DNA of 64,000 bases from Amblyomma americanum (lineage: Eukaryota; Arthropoda; Arachnida; Ixodida; Ixodidae). The notes under the pieces were generated by a model. It was not told the origin of the DNA. It ran no database searches and saw only the letters and a program-made list of their open reading frames with translations. The position numbers and the translations under genes were made by a program. Shown one piece after another: positions 1-12,294 of the stretch. Position 1 is the first letter of the stretch. Each line of letters starts with the position of its first letter. The stretch lies in contig NW_027526694.1 of the NCBI RefSeq assembly GCF_052857255.1, positions 1 through 64,000 of the forward strand, given 5' to 3'.

Positions 1-849
1 GATTTAGCTCGTTTCGGTCTAAAACAGCTTGTTTCGCTGTATTAAGCACGAATACATGCTTTTCGCGCAGTTATAAGAGAAAAAGTTTTGACGCGTATCA
101 GAGGAACACTTGTAACACCGATGTGTGGTGATTTAGCTCTTTTCGGTCTAAAAACAACTTGTTTCGTATTATTAAGCAAGAATACGTGCTTTTCGCGCAG
201 TAATAAGAGAAAAAGTTTTGAAGCGTGTCACAGGAACACTCGTAAAACCGATGTGTTCAGATTTACCTCGTTTCGGTCTAAAACAACTTGTTTCGCTGTA
301 TTAAGCAAGAATACACGCTTTTTCGCGCAGTTTATAAGAGAAAAAGTTTTGACGCGTGTCACAGGGACACTTGTAAAACCGATGTGTTCAGATTTAGCTC
401 GTTTCGGTCTAAAACAGCTTGTTTCGTCGTATTAAGCACGAATACATGCTTTTCGCGCAGATATAAGAGAAAAAGTTTTGACGCGTGTCACAGGGACACT
501 TGTAAAACCGATGTGTTCAGATTTAGCTCGTTTCGGTCTAAAACAGCTTGTTTCGTCGTATTAAGCACGAATACATGCTTTTCGCGCAGTTATAAGAGAA
601 AAAGTTTTGACGCGTGTCACAGGGACACTTGTAAAACCGATGTGTTCAGATTTAGCTCGTTTAGGTCTAAAACAGCTTGTTTCGTTGTATTAAGCACGAA
701 TACATGCTTTTCGCGCAGTTATAAGAGAAAAAGTTTTGACGCGTATCAGAGGAGCACTTATAAAACCGATGTGTTGTGATTTAGCTCGTTTCGGTCTAAA
801 ACAGCTTGATTCATTGTATTAAGCACGAATACATGCTTTTCGCGCAGTT

Positions 850-2365
850 ATAAGAGAAAAAGTTTTGACGAGTATCACGTGGATACTTGTAAAACCGATG
901 TGTTTCAGATACAGCTCGTTTCGGTCTAAAACAGCTTGTTTCGTTGTATTAAGCACGAATACATGCTTTTCGCGCAGTTATAAGAGAAAAAGTTTTAAAG
1001 GCGTGTCACAGGGACACTTGTAAAACCGATGTGTTCAGATTTACCTCGTTTCGGTCTAAAAACAGCTTGTTTCGTTGAACTAAGCACGAATACATGCTTT
1101 TCGCGCAGTTATAAGAGAAAAAAAGTTTTGACGCGTATCAGAGGAACACTTGTAAAACCGATGTGTTGTGATTTAGCTCGTTTCGGTCTAAAACAGCTTG
1201 TTTCGCTGTATTAAACAGGAATACATGCTTTTCGCGCAGTTATAAGAGAAAAAGTTTTAAAGGCGTGTCACAGGGACACTTGTAAAACCGATGTGTTCAG
1301 ATTTACCTCGTTTCGGTCTAAAACAGCTTGTTTCGTTGAACTAAGCACGAATACATGCTTTTCGCGCAGTTATAAGAGAAAAAAGTTTTGACGCGTATCA
1401 GAGGAACACTTGTAAAACCGATGTGTTGTGATTTAGCTCGTTTCGGTCTAAAACAGCTTGTTTCGCTGTATTAAGCAAGAATACGTGCTTTTCTCGCAGT
1501 TATAAGAGAAAAAGTTTTGACGCGTATCAGAGGAACACTTGTAAAACCAATGTGTTGTGATTTAGCTCGTTACGGTCTAAAACAGCTTGTTTCGCTGTAT
1601 TAAGCAGGAATACATGCTTTTCGCGCAGTTATAAGAGAAAAAGTTTGAAAGGCGTGTCACAGGGACACTTGTAAAACCGATGTGTTCAGATTTACCTCGT
1701 TTCGGTCTAAAACAGCTTGTTTCGCTGTATTAAGCAAGAATACATGGTTTTCGCGCAGTTATAAGAGAAAAAGTTTTGACGCGTGTCACAGGGAGACTTG
1801 TAAAACCGATGTGTTCAGATTTACCTCGTTTCGGTCTAAAACAGCTTGTTTCGTTGTATTAAGCACGAATACATGCTTTTCGCGCAGTTATAAGAGAAAA
1901 AGTTTTGACGCGTGTCACAGGGACACGTGTAAAACCGACGTGTTCAGATTTAGCTCGTTTCGGTCTAAAACAGCTTGATTCGTTGTATTAAGCACGAATA
2001 CATGCTTTTCGCGCAGTTATAAAAGAAAAAGTTTTGACGAGTATCACGTGGATACTTGTAAAACCGATGTGTTCAGATACAGCTCGTTTTGGTACAAAAC
2101 AGCTTGTTGCGTTGTTTTAAGCACGAATACATGATTTTCGCGCAGTTATAGAAGAGAAAGTTTTGACGCGTATTAGGGGGACACTTAAAACTGATGTGTT
2201 CAGATTTAGCTCATCTCGGTCTAAAACAGCTTGTTTCGTTGTATTAAGCAGGAATACGTGCTTTCCGCGCAGTTATAAGAGAAAAAGTTTTAAAGGCGTG
2301 TCACAGGGACACTTGTAAAACCGATGTGTTCAGATTTACCTCGTTTCGGTCTAAAACAGCTTGTT
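850..2365 (+). repeat. 6.34-kb-offset duplication, pair 1, copy 1
   Basis: This block of about 12 monomers matches 7191-8704 at an offset of 6338-6341 bp. Shared rare markers are ggtacaaaacagcttgttgcg (2091 and 8429), atgattttcgcg, ttctcgcag and gctttccgcg. The offset drifts by one to three bases through single-base indels, for example the extra t at 905 and the extra a near 1062. It contains no gene. Frames open here, such as 1029-1214 and 1682-1978, are periodicity artefacts. Confidence 0.85.
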
Positions 2366-2399
2366 TCGTTGTATTAAGCAAGAATACATGCTTTTCGCG

Positions 2400-3850
2400 C
2401 AGTTATAAGATAAAAAGATTTGACGCGTATCAGAGGAACACTTGTAAAACCGATGTGTTGTGATTAAGCTCGTTTCGGTCTAAAACAACTTGTTTCGTAT
2501 TATTAAGCAAGAATACGTGCTTTTCGCGCAGTAATAAGAGAAAAAGTTTTCAAGCGTGTCACAGGGACACTCGTAAAACCGATGCGTTCAGATTTACCTC
2601 GTTTCGGTCTAAAACAACTTGTTGCGCTGTAATAAGCAAGAATACATGCTTTTCGCGCAGTTATAAGAGAAAAAAGTTTTGACGCGTATCAGAGGAACAC
2701 TTGTAAAACCGATGTGTTGTGATTTAGCTCGTTTCGGTCTAAAACAGCTTGTTTCGCTGTATTAAGCAAGAATACGTGCTTTTCGCGCAGTTATAAGAGA
2801 AAAAGGTTTGTCGCGTGTCACAGGGACACTTGTAAAACCGATGTGTTCAGATTTACCTCGTTTCGGTCTAAAACAGCTTGTTTCGTTGTATTAAGCAAGA
2901 ATACATGCTTTTCGCGCAGTTATAAGATAAAAAGATTTGACGCGTATCAGAGGAACACTTGTAAAACCGATGTGTTGTGATTAAGCTCGTTTCGGTCTAA
3001 AACAACTTGTTTCGTTGAACTAAGCACGAATACATGCTTTTCGCGCAGTGATAAGAGAAAAAAGTTTTGACGCGTATCAGAGGAACACTTGTAAAACCGA
3101 TGTGTTGTCATTTAGCTCGTTTCGGTCTAAAACAGCTTGTTTCGCTGTATTAAGCAAGAATACATGCTTTTCGCGCAGTTATAAGAGAAAAAGTTTTAAA
3201 GGCGTGTCACAGGGACGCTTGTAAAACCGATGTGTTCAGATTTACCTCGTTTCGATCTAAAACAGCTTGTTTCGTTGAACTAAGCACGAATACATGCTTT
3301 TCAAGCAGTTATAAGAGAAAAAAGTTTTGACGCGTATCAGAGGAACGCTTGTAAAACCGATGTGTTGTGATTTAGCTCGTTTCGGTCTAAAACAGCTTGT
3401 TTCGCTGTATTAAGCAAGAATACGTGCTTTTCGCGCAGTTATAAGAGAAAAAGTTTTGACGCGTATCATAGGAACACTTGTAAAACCGATGTGTTGTGAT
3501 TTAGCTCGTTTCGGTCTAAAACAGCTTGTTTCGCTGTATTAAGCAGGAATACATGCTTTTCGCGCAGTTATAAGAGAAAAAGTTTGAAAGGCGTGTCACA
3601 GGGACACTTGTAAAACCGATGTGTTCAGATTTACCTCGTTTCGGTCTAAAACAGCTTGTTTCGTTGAACTAAGCACGAATACATGCTTTTCGCGCAGTGA
3701 TAAGAGAAAAAAGTTTTGACGCGTATCAGAGGAACACTTGTAAAACCGATGTGTTGTGATTTAGCTCGTTTCGGTCTAAAACAGCTTGTTTCGTTGTATT
3801 AAGCAAGAATACATGCTTTTCGCGCAGTTATAAGAGAAAAAGTTTTGACG
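2400..3850 (+). repeat. 25-monomer-offset duplication, copy 1
   Basis: This block matches 5760-7080. The offset is 3361 bp at the gattaagctcg marker (2462 versus 5823) and 3232 bp from the gtcatttag marker on (3107 versus 6339) and at ttcgatctaaaac (3251 versus 6483). The 129-bp difference is exactly one monomer that is missing from the second copy. The same succession of monomers recurs at about 16.6-17.7 kb, offset about 14,221 bp. Confidence 0.85.
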
Positions 3851-5759
3851 CGTGTCACAGGGACACGTGTAAAACCGAGGTGTTCAGACTTAGCTCGTTT
3901 CGGTTTAAAACAGCTTGATTCGTTGTATTAAGCACGAATACATGCTTTTCGCGCAGTTATAAGAGAAAAAGTTTTGACGAGTATCACGTGGATACTTGTA
4001 AAACCGATGTGTTCAGATACAGCTTGTTTTGGTATAAAACAGCTTGTTTCGTTGTTTTAAGCACGAATACATGCTTTTCGCGCAGTTATAAGAGAAAAAG
4101 TTTTGACGAGTATCACGTGGAACACTTGTAATACCGATGTGTTGTGATTTGGCTCGTTTCGGTCTAAAACAGCTTGTTTCGTTGTATTAAGCAAGAATAC
4201 ATGCTTTTCGCGCAGTTATAAGAGAAAAAGTTTTGACGCGTATCAGAGGAACACTTGTAAAACCGATGTGTTCAGATTTACCTCTTTTCGGACTAAAACA
4301 GCTGGTTTCGTTGTATTAAGCACGAATACATGCTTTTCGCGCAGTTATAAGAGAAAAAGTTTTGACGCGTATCACATGGACACTTGGAAAACCGATGTGT
4401 TCAGATCTAGCTCGTTTTGGTCTAAAACAGCTTGTTTCGTTGTATTAAGCACGAATACATGCTTTTCGCGCAGTTATAAGAGAAAAAGATTTGACGCGTA
4501 TCAGAGGAGCACTTGTAAAACCGATGTGTTGTGATTTAGCTCGTTTCGGTCTAAAACAGCTTGTTTCGCTGCATTAAGCCGGAATACATGCTTTTCGCGC
4601 AGTTATAAGAGAAAAAGTTTTGACGCGTGTCACAGGGACACGTGTAAAACCGACGTGTTCAGACTTAGCTCGTTTCGGTTTAAAACAGCTTGATTCGTTG
4701 TATTAAGCACGAATACATGCTTTTCGCGCAGTTATAAGAGAAAAAGTTTTGACGAGTATCACGTGGATACTTGTAAAACCGATGTGTTCAGATACAGCTT
4801 GTTTTGGTATAAAACAGCTTGTTTCGTTGTTTTAAGCACGAATACATGCTTTTCGCGCAGTTATAAGAGAAAAAGTTTTGACGCGTGTCACAGGGACACT
4901 TGTAAAACCGATGTGTTCAAATTTAGCTCGTTTCGGTCTAAAACAGCTTGTTTCGTCGTATTAAGCACGAATACATGCTTTTCGCGCAGTTATAAGAGAA
5001 AAAGTTTTGACGCGTATTAGGGGGACACTTAAAACTGATGTGTTCAGATTTAGCTCATCTCGGTCTAAAACAGCTTGTTTCGTTGTATTAAGCAGGAATA
5101 CATGCTTTTCGCGCAGTTATAAGAGAAAGAGTTTTAAAGGCGTGTCACAGGGACACTTGTAAAACCGATGTGTTCAGATTTACCTCGTTTCGGTCTAAAA
5201 CAGCTTGTTTCGTTGTATTAAGCAAGAATACATGCTTTTCGCGCAGTTATAAGATAAAAAGATTTGACGCGTATCAGAGAAACACTTGTAAAACCGATGT
5301 GTTGTGATTTAGCTCGTTTCGGTCTAAAACAGCTTGTTTCGCTGTATTAAGCCGGAATACATGCTTTTCGCGCAGTTATAAGAGAAAAAGTTTTGACGCG
5401 TGTCACAGGGACACGTGTAAAACCGACGTGTTCAGACTTAGCTCGTTTCGGTTTAAAACAGCTTGATTCGTTGTATTAAGCACGAATACATGCTTTTCGC
5501 GCAGTTATAAGAGAAAAAGTTTTGACGAGTATCACGTGGATACTTGTAAAACCGATGTGTTCAGATACAGCTCGTTTCGGTCTAAAACAACTTGTTTCGT
5601 TGTATTAAGCACGAATACATGCTTTTCGCGCAGTTATAAGAGAAAAAGTTTTAAAGGCGTGTCACAGGGACACTTGTAAAACCGATGTGTTCAGATTTAC
5701 CTCGTTTCGGTCTAAAACAGCTTGTTTCGTTGAACTAAGCACGAATACATGCTTTTCGC

Positions 5760-7080
5760 GCAGTTATAAGATAAAAAGATTTGACGCGTATCAGAGGAAC
5801 ACTTGTAAAACCGATGTGTTGTGATTAAGCTCGTTTCGGTCTAAAACAACTTGTTTCGTATTATTAAGCAAGAATACGTGCTTTTCGCGCAGTAATAAGA
5901 GAAAAAGTTTTCAAGCGTGTCACAGGGACACTCGTAAAACCGATGCGTTCAGATTTACCTCGTTTCGGTCTAAAACAACTTGTTGCGCTGTAATAAGCAA
6001 GAATACATGCTTTTCGCGCAGTTATAAGAGAAAAAAGTTTTGACGCGTATCAGAGGAACACTTGTAAAACCGATGTGTTGTGATTTAGCTCGTTTCGGTC
6101 TAAAACAGCTTGTTTCGCTGTATTAAGCAAGAATACGTGCTTTTCGCGCAGTTATAAGAGAAAAAGTTTTGTCGCGTGTCAGAGGAACACTTGTAAAACC
6201 GATGTGTTGTGATTAAGCTCGTTTCGGTCTAAAACAACTTGTTTCGTTGAACTAAGCACGAATACATGCTTTTCGCGCAGTGATAAGAGAAAAAAGTTTT
6301 GACGCGTATCAGAGGAACACTTGTAAAACCGATGTGTTGTCATTTAGCTCGTTTCGGTCTAAAACAGCTTGTTTCGCTGTATTAAGCAAGAATACATGCT
6401 TTTCGCGCAGTTATAAGAGAAAAAGTTTTAAAGGCGTGTCACAGGGACGCTTGTAAAACCGATGTGTTCAGATTTACCTCGTTTCGATCTAAAACAGCTT
6501 GTTTCGTTGAACTAAGCACGAATACATGCTTTTCAAGCAGTTATAAGAGAAAAAAGTTTTGACGCGTATCAGAGGAACGCTTGTAAAACCGATGTGTTGT
6601 GATTTAGCTCGTTTCGGTCTAAAACAGCTTGTTTCGCTGTATTAAGCAAGAATACGTGCTTTTCGCGCAGTTATAAGAGAAAAAGTTTTGACGCGTATCA
6701 TAGGAACACTTGTAAAACCGATGTGTTGTGATTTAGCTCGTTTCGGTCTAAAACAGCTTGTTTCGCTGTATTAAGCAGGAATACATGCTTTTCGCGCAGT
6801 TATAAGAGAAAAAGTTTGAAAGGCGTGTCACAGGGACACTTGTAAAACCGATGTGTTCAGATTTACCTCGTTTCGGTCTAAAACAGCTTGTTTCGTTGAA
6901 CTAAGCACGAATACATGCTTTTCGCGCAGTGATAAGAGAAAAAAGTTTTGACGCGTATCAGAGGAACACTTGTAAAACCGATGTGTTGTGATTTAGCTCG
7001 TTTCGGTCTAAAACAGCTTGTTTCGTTGTATTAAGCAAGAATACGTGCTTTTCGCGCAGTTATAAGAGAAAAAGTTTTGA
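5760..7080 (+). repeat. 25-monomer-offset duplication, copy 2
   Basis: This is the second copy of 2400-3850, one monomer shorter. The loss maps to the hybrid monomer at 6082-6210. Downstream of it both copies share ttttcaagcagtt, gaacgcttg and gtatcatagg in the same order. Confidence 0.85.
6082..6210 (+). repeat. Hybrid monomer, apparent unequal-crossover product
   Basis: This monomer begins as the class that elsewhere reads gtcgcgtgtcacagggac (for example 2811, 17031, 23368, 30743, 40943, 45589) but switches after gtcgcgtgtca to gaggaacac, the ending of the next monomer class, and then continues into gattaagctcg. The flanks match the first copy with exactly one monomer removed. The switch lies within the shared few bases around tca near 6178-6182. 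It is the clearest single recombination junction that I can see in the window. Confidence 0.8.
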
Positions 7081-7190
7081 CGCGTGTCACAGGGACACGT
7101 GTAAAACCGACGTGTTCAGATTTAGTTCGTTTCGGTCTAAAACAGCTTGATTCGTTGTATTAAGCACGAATACATGCTTTTCGCGCAGTT

Positions 7191-8704
7191 ATAAGAGAAA
7201 AAGTTTTGACGAGTATCACGTGGATACTTGTAAAACCGATGTGTTCAGATACAGCTCGTTTCGGTCTAAAACAGCTTGTTTCGTTGTATTAAGCACGAAT
7301 ACATGCTTTTCGCGCAGTTATAAGAGAAAAAGTTTTAAAGGCGTGTCACAGGGACACTTGTAAAACCGATGTGTTCAGATTTACCTCGTTTCGGTCTAAA
7401 ACAGCTTGTTTCGTTGAACTAAGCACGAATACATGCTTTTCGCGCAGTTATAAGAGAAAAAAGTTTTGACGCGTATCAGAGGAACACTTGTAAAACCGAT
7501 GTGTTGTGATTTAGCTCGTTTCGGTCTAAAACAGCTTGTTTCGCTGTATTAAACAGGAATACATGCTTTTCGCGCAGTTATAAGAGAAAAAGTTTTAAAG
7601 GCGTGTCACAGGGACACTTGTAAAACCGATGTGTTCAGATTTACCTCGTTTCGGTCTAAAACAGCTTGTTTCGTTGAACTAAGCACGAATACATGCTTTT
7701 CGCGCAGTTATAAGAGAAAAAAGTTTTGACGCGTATCAGAGGAACACTTGTAAAACCGATGTGTTGTGATTTAGCTCGTTTCGGTCTAAAACAGCTTGTT
7801 TCGCTGTATTAAGCAAGAATACGTGCTTTTCTCGCAGTTATAAGAGAAAAAGTTTTGACGCGTATCAGAGGAACACTTGTAAAACCGATGTGTTGTGATT
7901 TAGCTCGTTTCGGTCTAAAACAGCTTGTTTCGCTGTATTAAGCAGGAATACATGCTTTTCGCGCAGTTATAAGAGAAAAAGTTTGAAAGGCGTGTCACAG
8001 GGACACTTGTAAAACCGATGTGTTCAGATTTACCTCGTTTCGGTCTAAAACAACTTGTTTCGCTGTATTAAGCAAGAATACATGGTTTTCGCGCAGTTAT
8101 AAGAGAAAAAGTTTTGACGCGTGTCACAGGGACACTTGTAAAACCGATGTGTTCAGATTTACCTCGTTTCGGTCTAAAACAGCTTGTTTCGTTGTATTAA
8201 GCACGAATACATGCTTTTCGCGCAGTTATAAGAGAAAAAGTTTTGACGCGTGTCACAGGGACACGTGTAAAACCGACGTGTTCAGATTTAGCTCGTTTCG
8301 GTCTAAAACAGCTTGATTCGTTGTATTAAGCACGAATACATGCTTTTCGCGCAGTTAAAAAAGAAAAAGTTTTGACGAGTATCACGTGGATACTTGTAAA
8401 ACCGATGTGTTCAGATACAGCTCGTTTTGGTACAAAACAGCTTGTTGCGTTGTTTTAAGCACGAATACATGATTTTCGCGCAGTTATAGAAGAGAAAGTT
8501 TTGACGCGTATTAGGGGGACACTTAAAACTGATGTGTTCAGATTTAGCTCATCTCGGTCTAAAACAGCTTGTTTCGTTGTATTAAGCAGGAATACGTGCT
8601 TTCCGCGCAGTTATAAGAGAAAAAGTTTTAAAGGCGTGTCACAGGGACACTTGTAAAACCGATGTGTTCAGATTTACCTCGTTTCGGTCTAAAACAGCTT
8701 GTTT
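7191..8704 (+). repeat. 6.34-kb-offset duplication, pair 1, copy 2
   Basis: This is the second copy of 850-2365. It diverges from copy 1 at about 8704, where copy 2 goes on with cgttgaactaagcacg and copy 1 with cgttgtattaagcaag. The monomer near 8355 has ttaaaaaag where copy 1 has ttataaaag, a private change. Confidence 0.85.
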
Positions 8705-10442
8705 CGTTGAACTAAGCACGAATACATGCTTTTCGCGCAGTTATAAGAGAAAAAGTTTTGGACGCGTATCAGAGGAACACTTGTAAAACCAATGTGTTGT
8801 GATTTAGCTCGTTTCGGTCTAAAACAGCTTGTTTCGCTGTATTAAGCAGGAATACATGCTTTTCGCGCAGTTATAAGAGAAAAAGTTTTAAAGGCGTGTC
8901 ACAGGGACACTTGTAAAACCGATGTGTTCAGATTTACCTCGTTTCGGTCTAAAACAGCTTGTTTCGTTGAACTAAGCACGAATACATGCTTTTAGCGCAG
9001 TTATAAGAGAAAAAGTTTTGACGCGTATCAGAGGAACACTTGTAAAACCAATGTGTTGTGATTTAGCTCGTTTCGGTCTAAAACAGCTTGTTTCGCTGTA
9101 TTAAGCACGAATACATGCTTTTCGCGCAGTTATAAGAGGAAAAGTTTTGACGCGTATCAGAGGAACACTTGTAAAACCGATGTGTGGTGATTTAGCTCTT
9201 TTCGGTCTAAAACAACTTGTTTCGTATTATTAAGCAAGAATACGTGCTTTTCGCGCAGTAATAAGAGAAAAAGTTTTGAAGCGTGTCACAGGGACACTCG
9301 TAAAACCGATGTGTTCAGATTTACCTCGTTTCGGTCTAAAACAACTTGTTTCGCTGTATTAAGCAAGAATACACGCTTTTCGCGCAGTTATAAGAGAAAA
9401 AGTTTTGACGCGTGTCACAGGGACACTTGTAAAACCGATGTGTTCAGATTTAGCTCGTTTCGGTCTAAAACAGCTTGTTTCGTCGTATTAAGCACGAATA
9501 CATGCTTTTCGCGCAGTTATAAGAGAAAAAGTTTTGACGCGTGTCACAGGGACACTTCTAAAACCGATGTGTTCAGATTTAGCTCGTTTCGGTCTAAAAC
9601 AGCTTGTTTCGTTGTATTAAGCACGAATACATGCTTTTCGCGCAGTTAAAAGAGAAAAAGTTTTGACGCGTATCAGAGGAGCACTTGTAAAACCGATGTG
9701 TTGTGATTTAGCTCGTTTCGGTCTAAAACAACTTGTTTCGCTGTATTAAGCAAGAATACATGCTTTTCGCGCAGTTATAAGATAAAAAGATTTGACGCGT
9801 ATCAGAAGAACACTTGTAAAACCGATGTGTTGTGATTTAGCTCGTTTCGGTCTAAAACAGCTTGTTTCGCTGTATTAAGCAGGAATACATGCTTTTCGCG
9901 CAGTTATAAGAGAAAACGTTTTAAAGGCGTGTCACAGGGACACTTGTAAAACCGATGTGTTCAGATCTAGCTCGTTTTGGTCTAAAACAGCTTGTTTCGT
10001 TGTATTAAGCACGAATACATGCTTTTCGCGCAGTTATAAGAGAAAAAGATTTGAAGCGTATCAGAGGAACACTTGTAAAACCGATGTGTTGTGATTTAGC
10101 TCGTTTCGGTCTAAAACAGCTTGTTTCGCTGTATTAAGCAGGAATACATGCTTTTCGCGCAGTTATAAGAGAAAAAGTTTGAAAGGCGTGTCACAGGGAC
10201 ACTTGTAAAACCGATGTGTTCAGATTTACCTCGTTTCGGTCTAAAACAGCTTGTTTCGTTGAACTAAGCACGAATACATGCTTTTCGCGCAGTGATAAGA
10301 GAAAAAAGTTTTGACGCGTATCAGAGGAACACTTGTAAAACCGATGTGTTGTGATTTAGCTCGTTTCGGTCTAAAACAGCTTGTTTCGTTGTATTAAGCA
10401 AGAATACGTGCTTTTCGCGCAGTTATAAGAGAAAAAGTTTTG

Positions 10443-10465
10443 ACGCGTGTCACAGGGACACGTGT
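10443..10465. other. Dyad, 9-bp arms, form 1
   Basis: The arms are ACGCGTGTC (10443-10451) and GACACGTGT (10457-10465), separated by ACAGG. Eight Watson-Crick pairs and one G-T pair can form. The right arm contains the palindrome ACACGTGT. The same form recurs in every monomer with gggacacgtgtaaaaccgacgtg, about 29 places by eye. In the commonest B monomers the right arm is GACACTTGT, which leaves one C/T mismatch. In A monomers (gtatcagaggaacac) the dyad is largely lost. Confidence 0.6.
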
Positions 10466-10571
10466 AAAACCGACGTGTTCAGATTTAGCTCGTTTCGGTC
10501 TAAAACAGCTTGATTCGTTGTATTAAGCACGAATACATGCTTTTCGCGCAGTTATAAGAGAAAAAGTTTTG

Positions 10572-10594
10572 ACGAGTATCACGTGGATACTTGT
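10572..10594. other. Dyad, 9-bp arms, form 2 (compensated)
   Basis: The arms are ACGAGTATC (10572-10580) and GATACTTGT (10586-10594), separated by ACGTG. Pairing is again eight Watson-Crick pairs and one G-T pair, with the G-T at the same position as in form 1. Relative to form 1, C-G became A-T and G-C became A-T, each change matched in the opposite arm. The monomer that carries this form sits directly after the form 1 monomer in a recurring cassette. A CACGTG palindrome spans the left-arm end and loop (10580-10585). Confidence 0.6.
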
Positions 10595-12294
10595 AAAACC
10601 GATGTGTTCAGATACAGCTCGTTTCGGTCTAAAACAGCTTGTTTCGTTGTATTAAGCACGAATACATGCTTTTCGCGCAGTTATAAGAGAAAAAGTTTTA
10701 AAGGCGTGTCACAGGGACACTTGTAAAACCGATGTGTTCAGATTTACCTCGTTTCGGTCTAAAACAGCTTGTTTCGTTGAACTAAGCACGAATACATGCT
10801 TTTCGCGCAGTGATAAGAGAAAAAAGTTTTGACGCGTATCAGAGGAACACTTGTAAAACCGATGTGTTGTGATTTAGCTCGTTTCGGTCTAAAACAGCTT
10901 CTTTCGTTGTATTAAGCAAGAATACGTGCTTTTAGCGCAGTTATAAGAGAAAAAGTTTTGACGCGTGTCACAGGGACACGTGTAAAACCGACGTGTTCAG
11001 ATTTAGCTCGTTTCGGTCTAAAACAGCTTGATTCGTTGTATTAAGCACGAATACATGCTTTTCGCGCAGTTATAAGAGAAAAAGTTTTGACGAGTATCAC
11101 GTGGATACTTGTAAAACCGATGTGTTCAGATACAGCTCGTTTTGGTATAAAACAGCTTGTTTCGTTGTTTTAAGCACGAATACATGCTTTTCGCGCAGTT
11201 ATAGAAGAAAAAGTTTTGACGCCTATTAGGGGGACACTTAAAACTGATGTGTTCAGATTTAACTCATCTCGGTCTAAAACAGCTTGTTTCGTTGTATTAA
11301 GCAGGAATACATGCTTTTCGCGCAGTTATTAGAGAAAAAGTTTTATAGGCGTGTCACAGGGACACTTGTAAAACCGATGTGTTCAGATTTACCTCGTTTC
11401 GGTCTAAAACAGCTTGTTTCGTTGTATTAAGCAAGAATACATGCTTTTCGCGCAGTTATAAGATAAAAAGATTTGACGCGTATCAGAGGAACACTTGTAA
11501 AACCGATGTGTTGTGATTTAGCTCGTTTCGGTCTAAAACAGCTTGTTTCGCTGTATTAAGCAGGAATACATGCTTTTCGCGCAGTTATAAGAGAAAAAGT
11601 TTTAAAGGCGTGTCACAGGGACACTTGTAAAACCGATGTGTTCAGATTTACCTCGTTTCGGTCTAAAACAGCTTGTTTCGTTGAACTAAGCACGAATACA
11701 TGCTTTTCGCGCAGTTATAAGAGAAAAAGTTTTGACGCGTATCAGAGGAACACTTGTAAAACCAATGTGTTGTGATTTAGCTCGTTTCGGTCTAAAACAG
11801 CTTGTTTCGCTGTATTAAGCACGAATACATGCTTTTCGCGCAGTTATAAGAGAAAAAGTTTTGACGCGTATCAGAGGAACACTTGTAAAACCGATGTGTG
11901 GTGATTTAGCTCTTTTCGGTCTAAAACAACTTGTTTCGTATTATTAAGCAAGAATACGTGCTTTTCGCGCAGTAATAAGAGAAAAAGTTTTGAAGCGTGT
12001 CACAGGGACACTCGTAAAACCGATGTGTTCAGATTTACCTCGTTTCGGTCTAAAACAACTTGTTTCGCTGTATTAAGCAAGAATACACGCTTTTCGCGCA
12101 GTTATAAGAGAAAAAGTTTTGACGCGTGTCACAGGGACACTTGTAAAACCGATGTGTTCAGATTTAGCTCGTTTCGGTCTAAAACAGCTTGTTTCGTCGT
12201 ATTAAGCACGAATACATGCTTTTCGCGCAGTTATAAGAGAAAAAGTTTTGACGCGTGTCACAGGGACACTTGTAAAACCGATGTGTTCAGATTT

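Noticed and set aside
10580..10585. CACGTG as a functional E-box regulatory site
   Set aside because: The hexamer is part of the dyad region of a repeated monomer, and no promoter or gene is near. It is better explained as part of the repeat.
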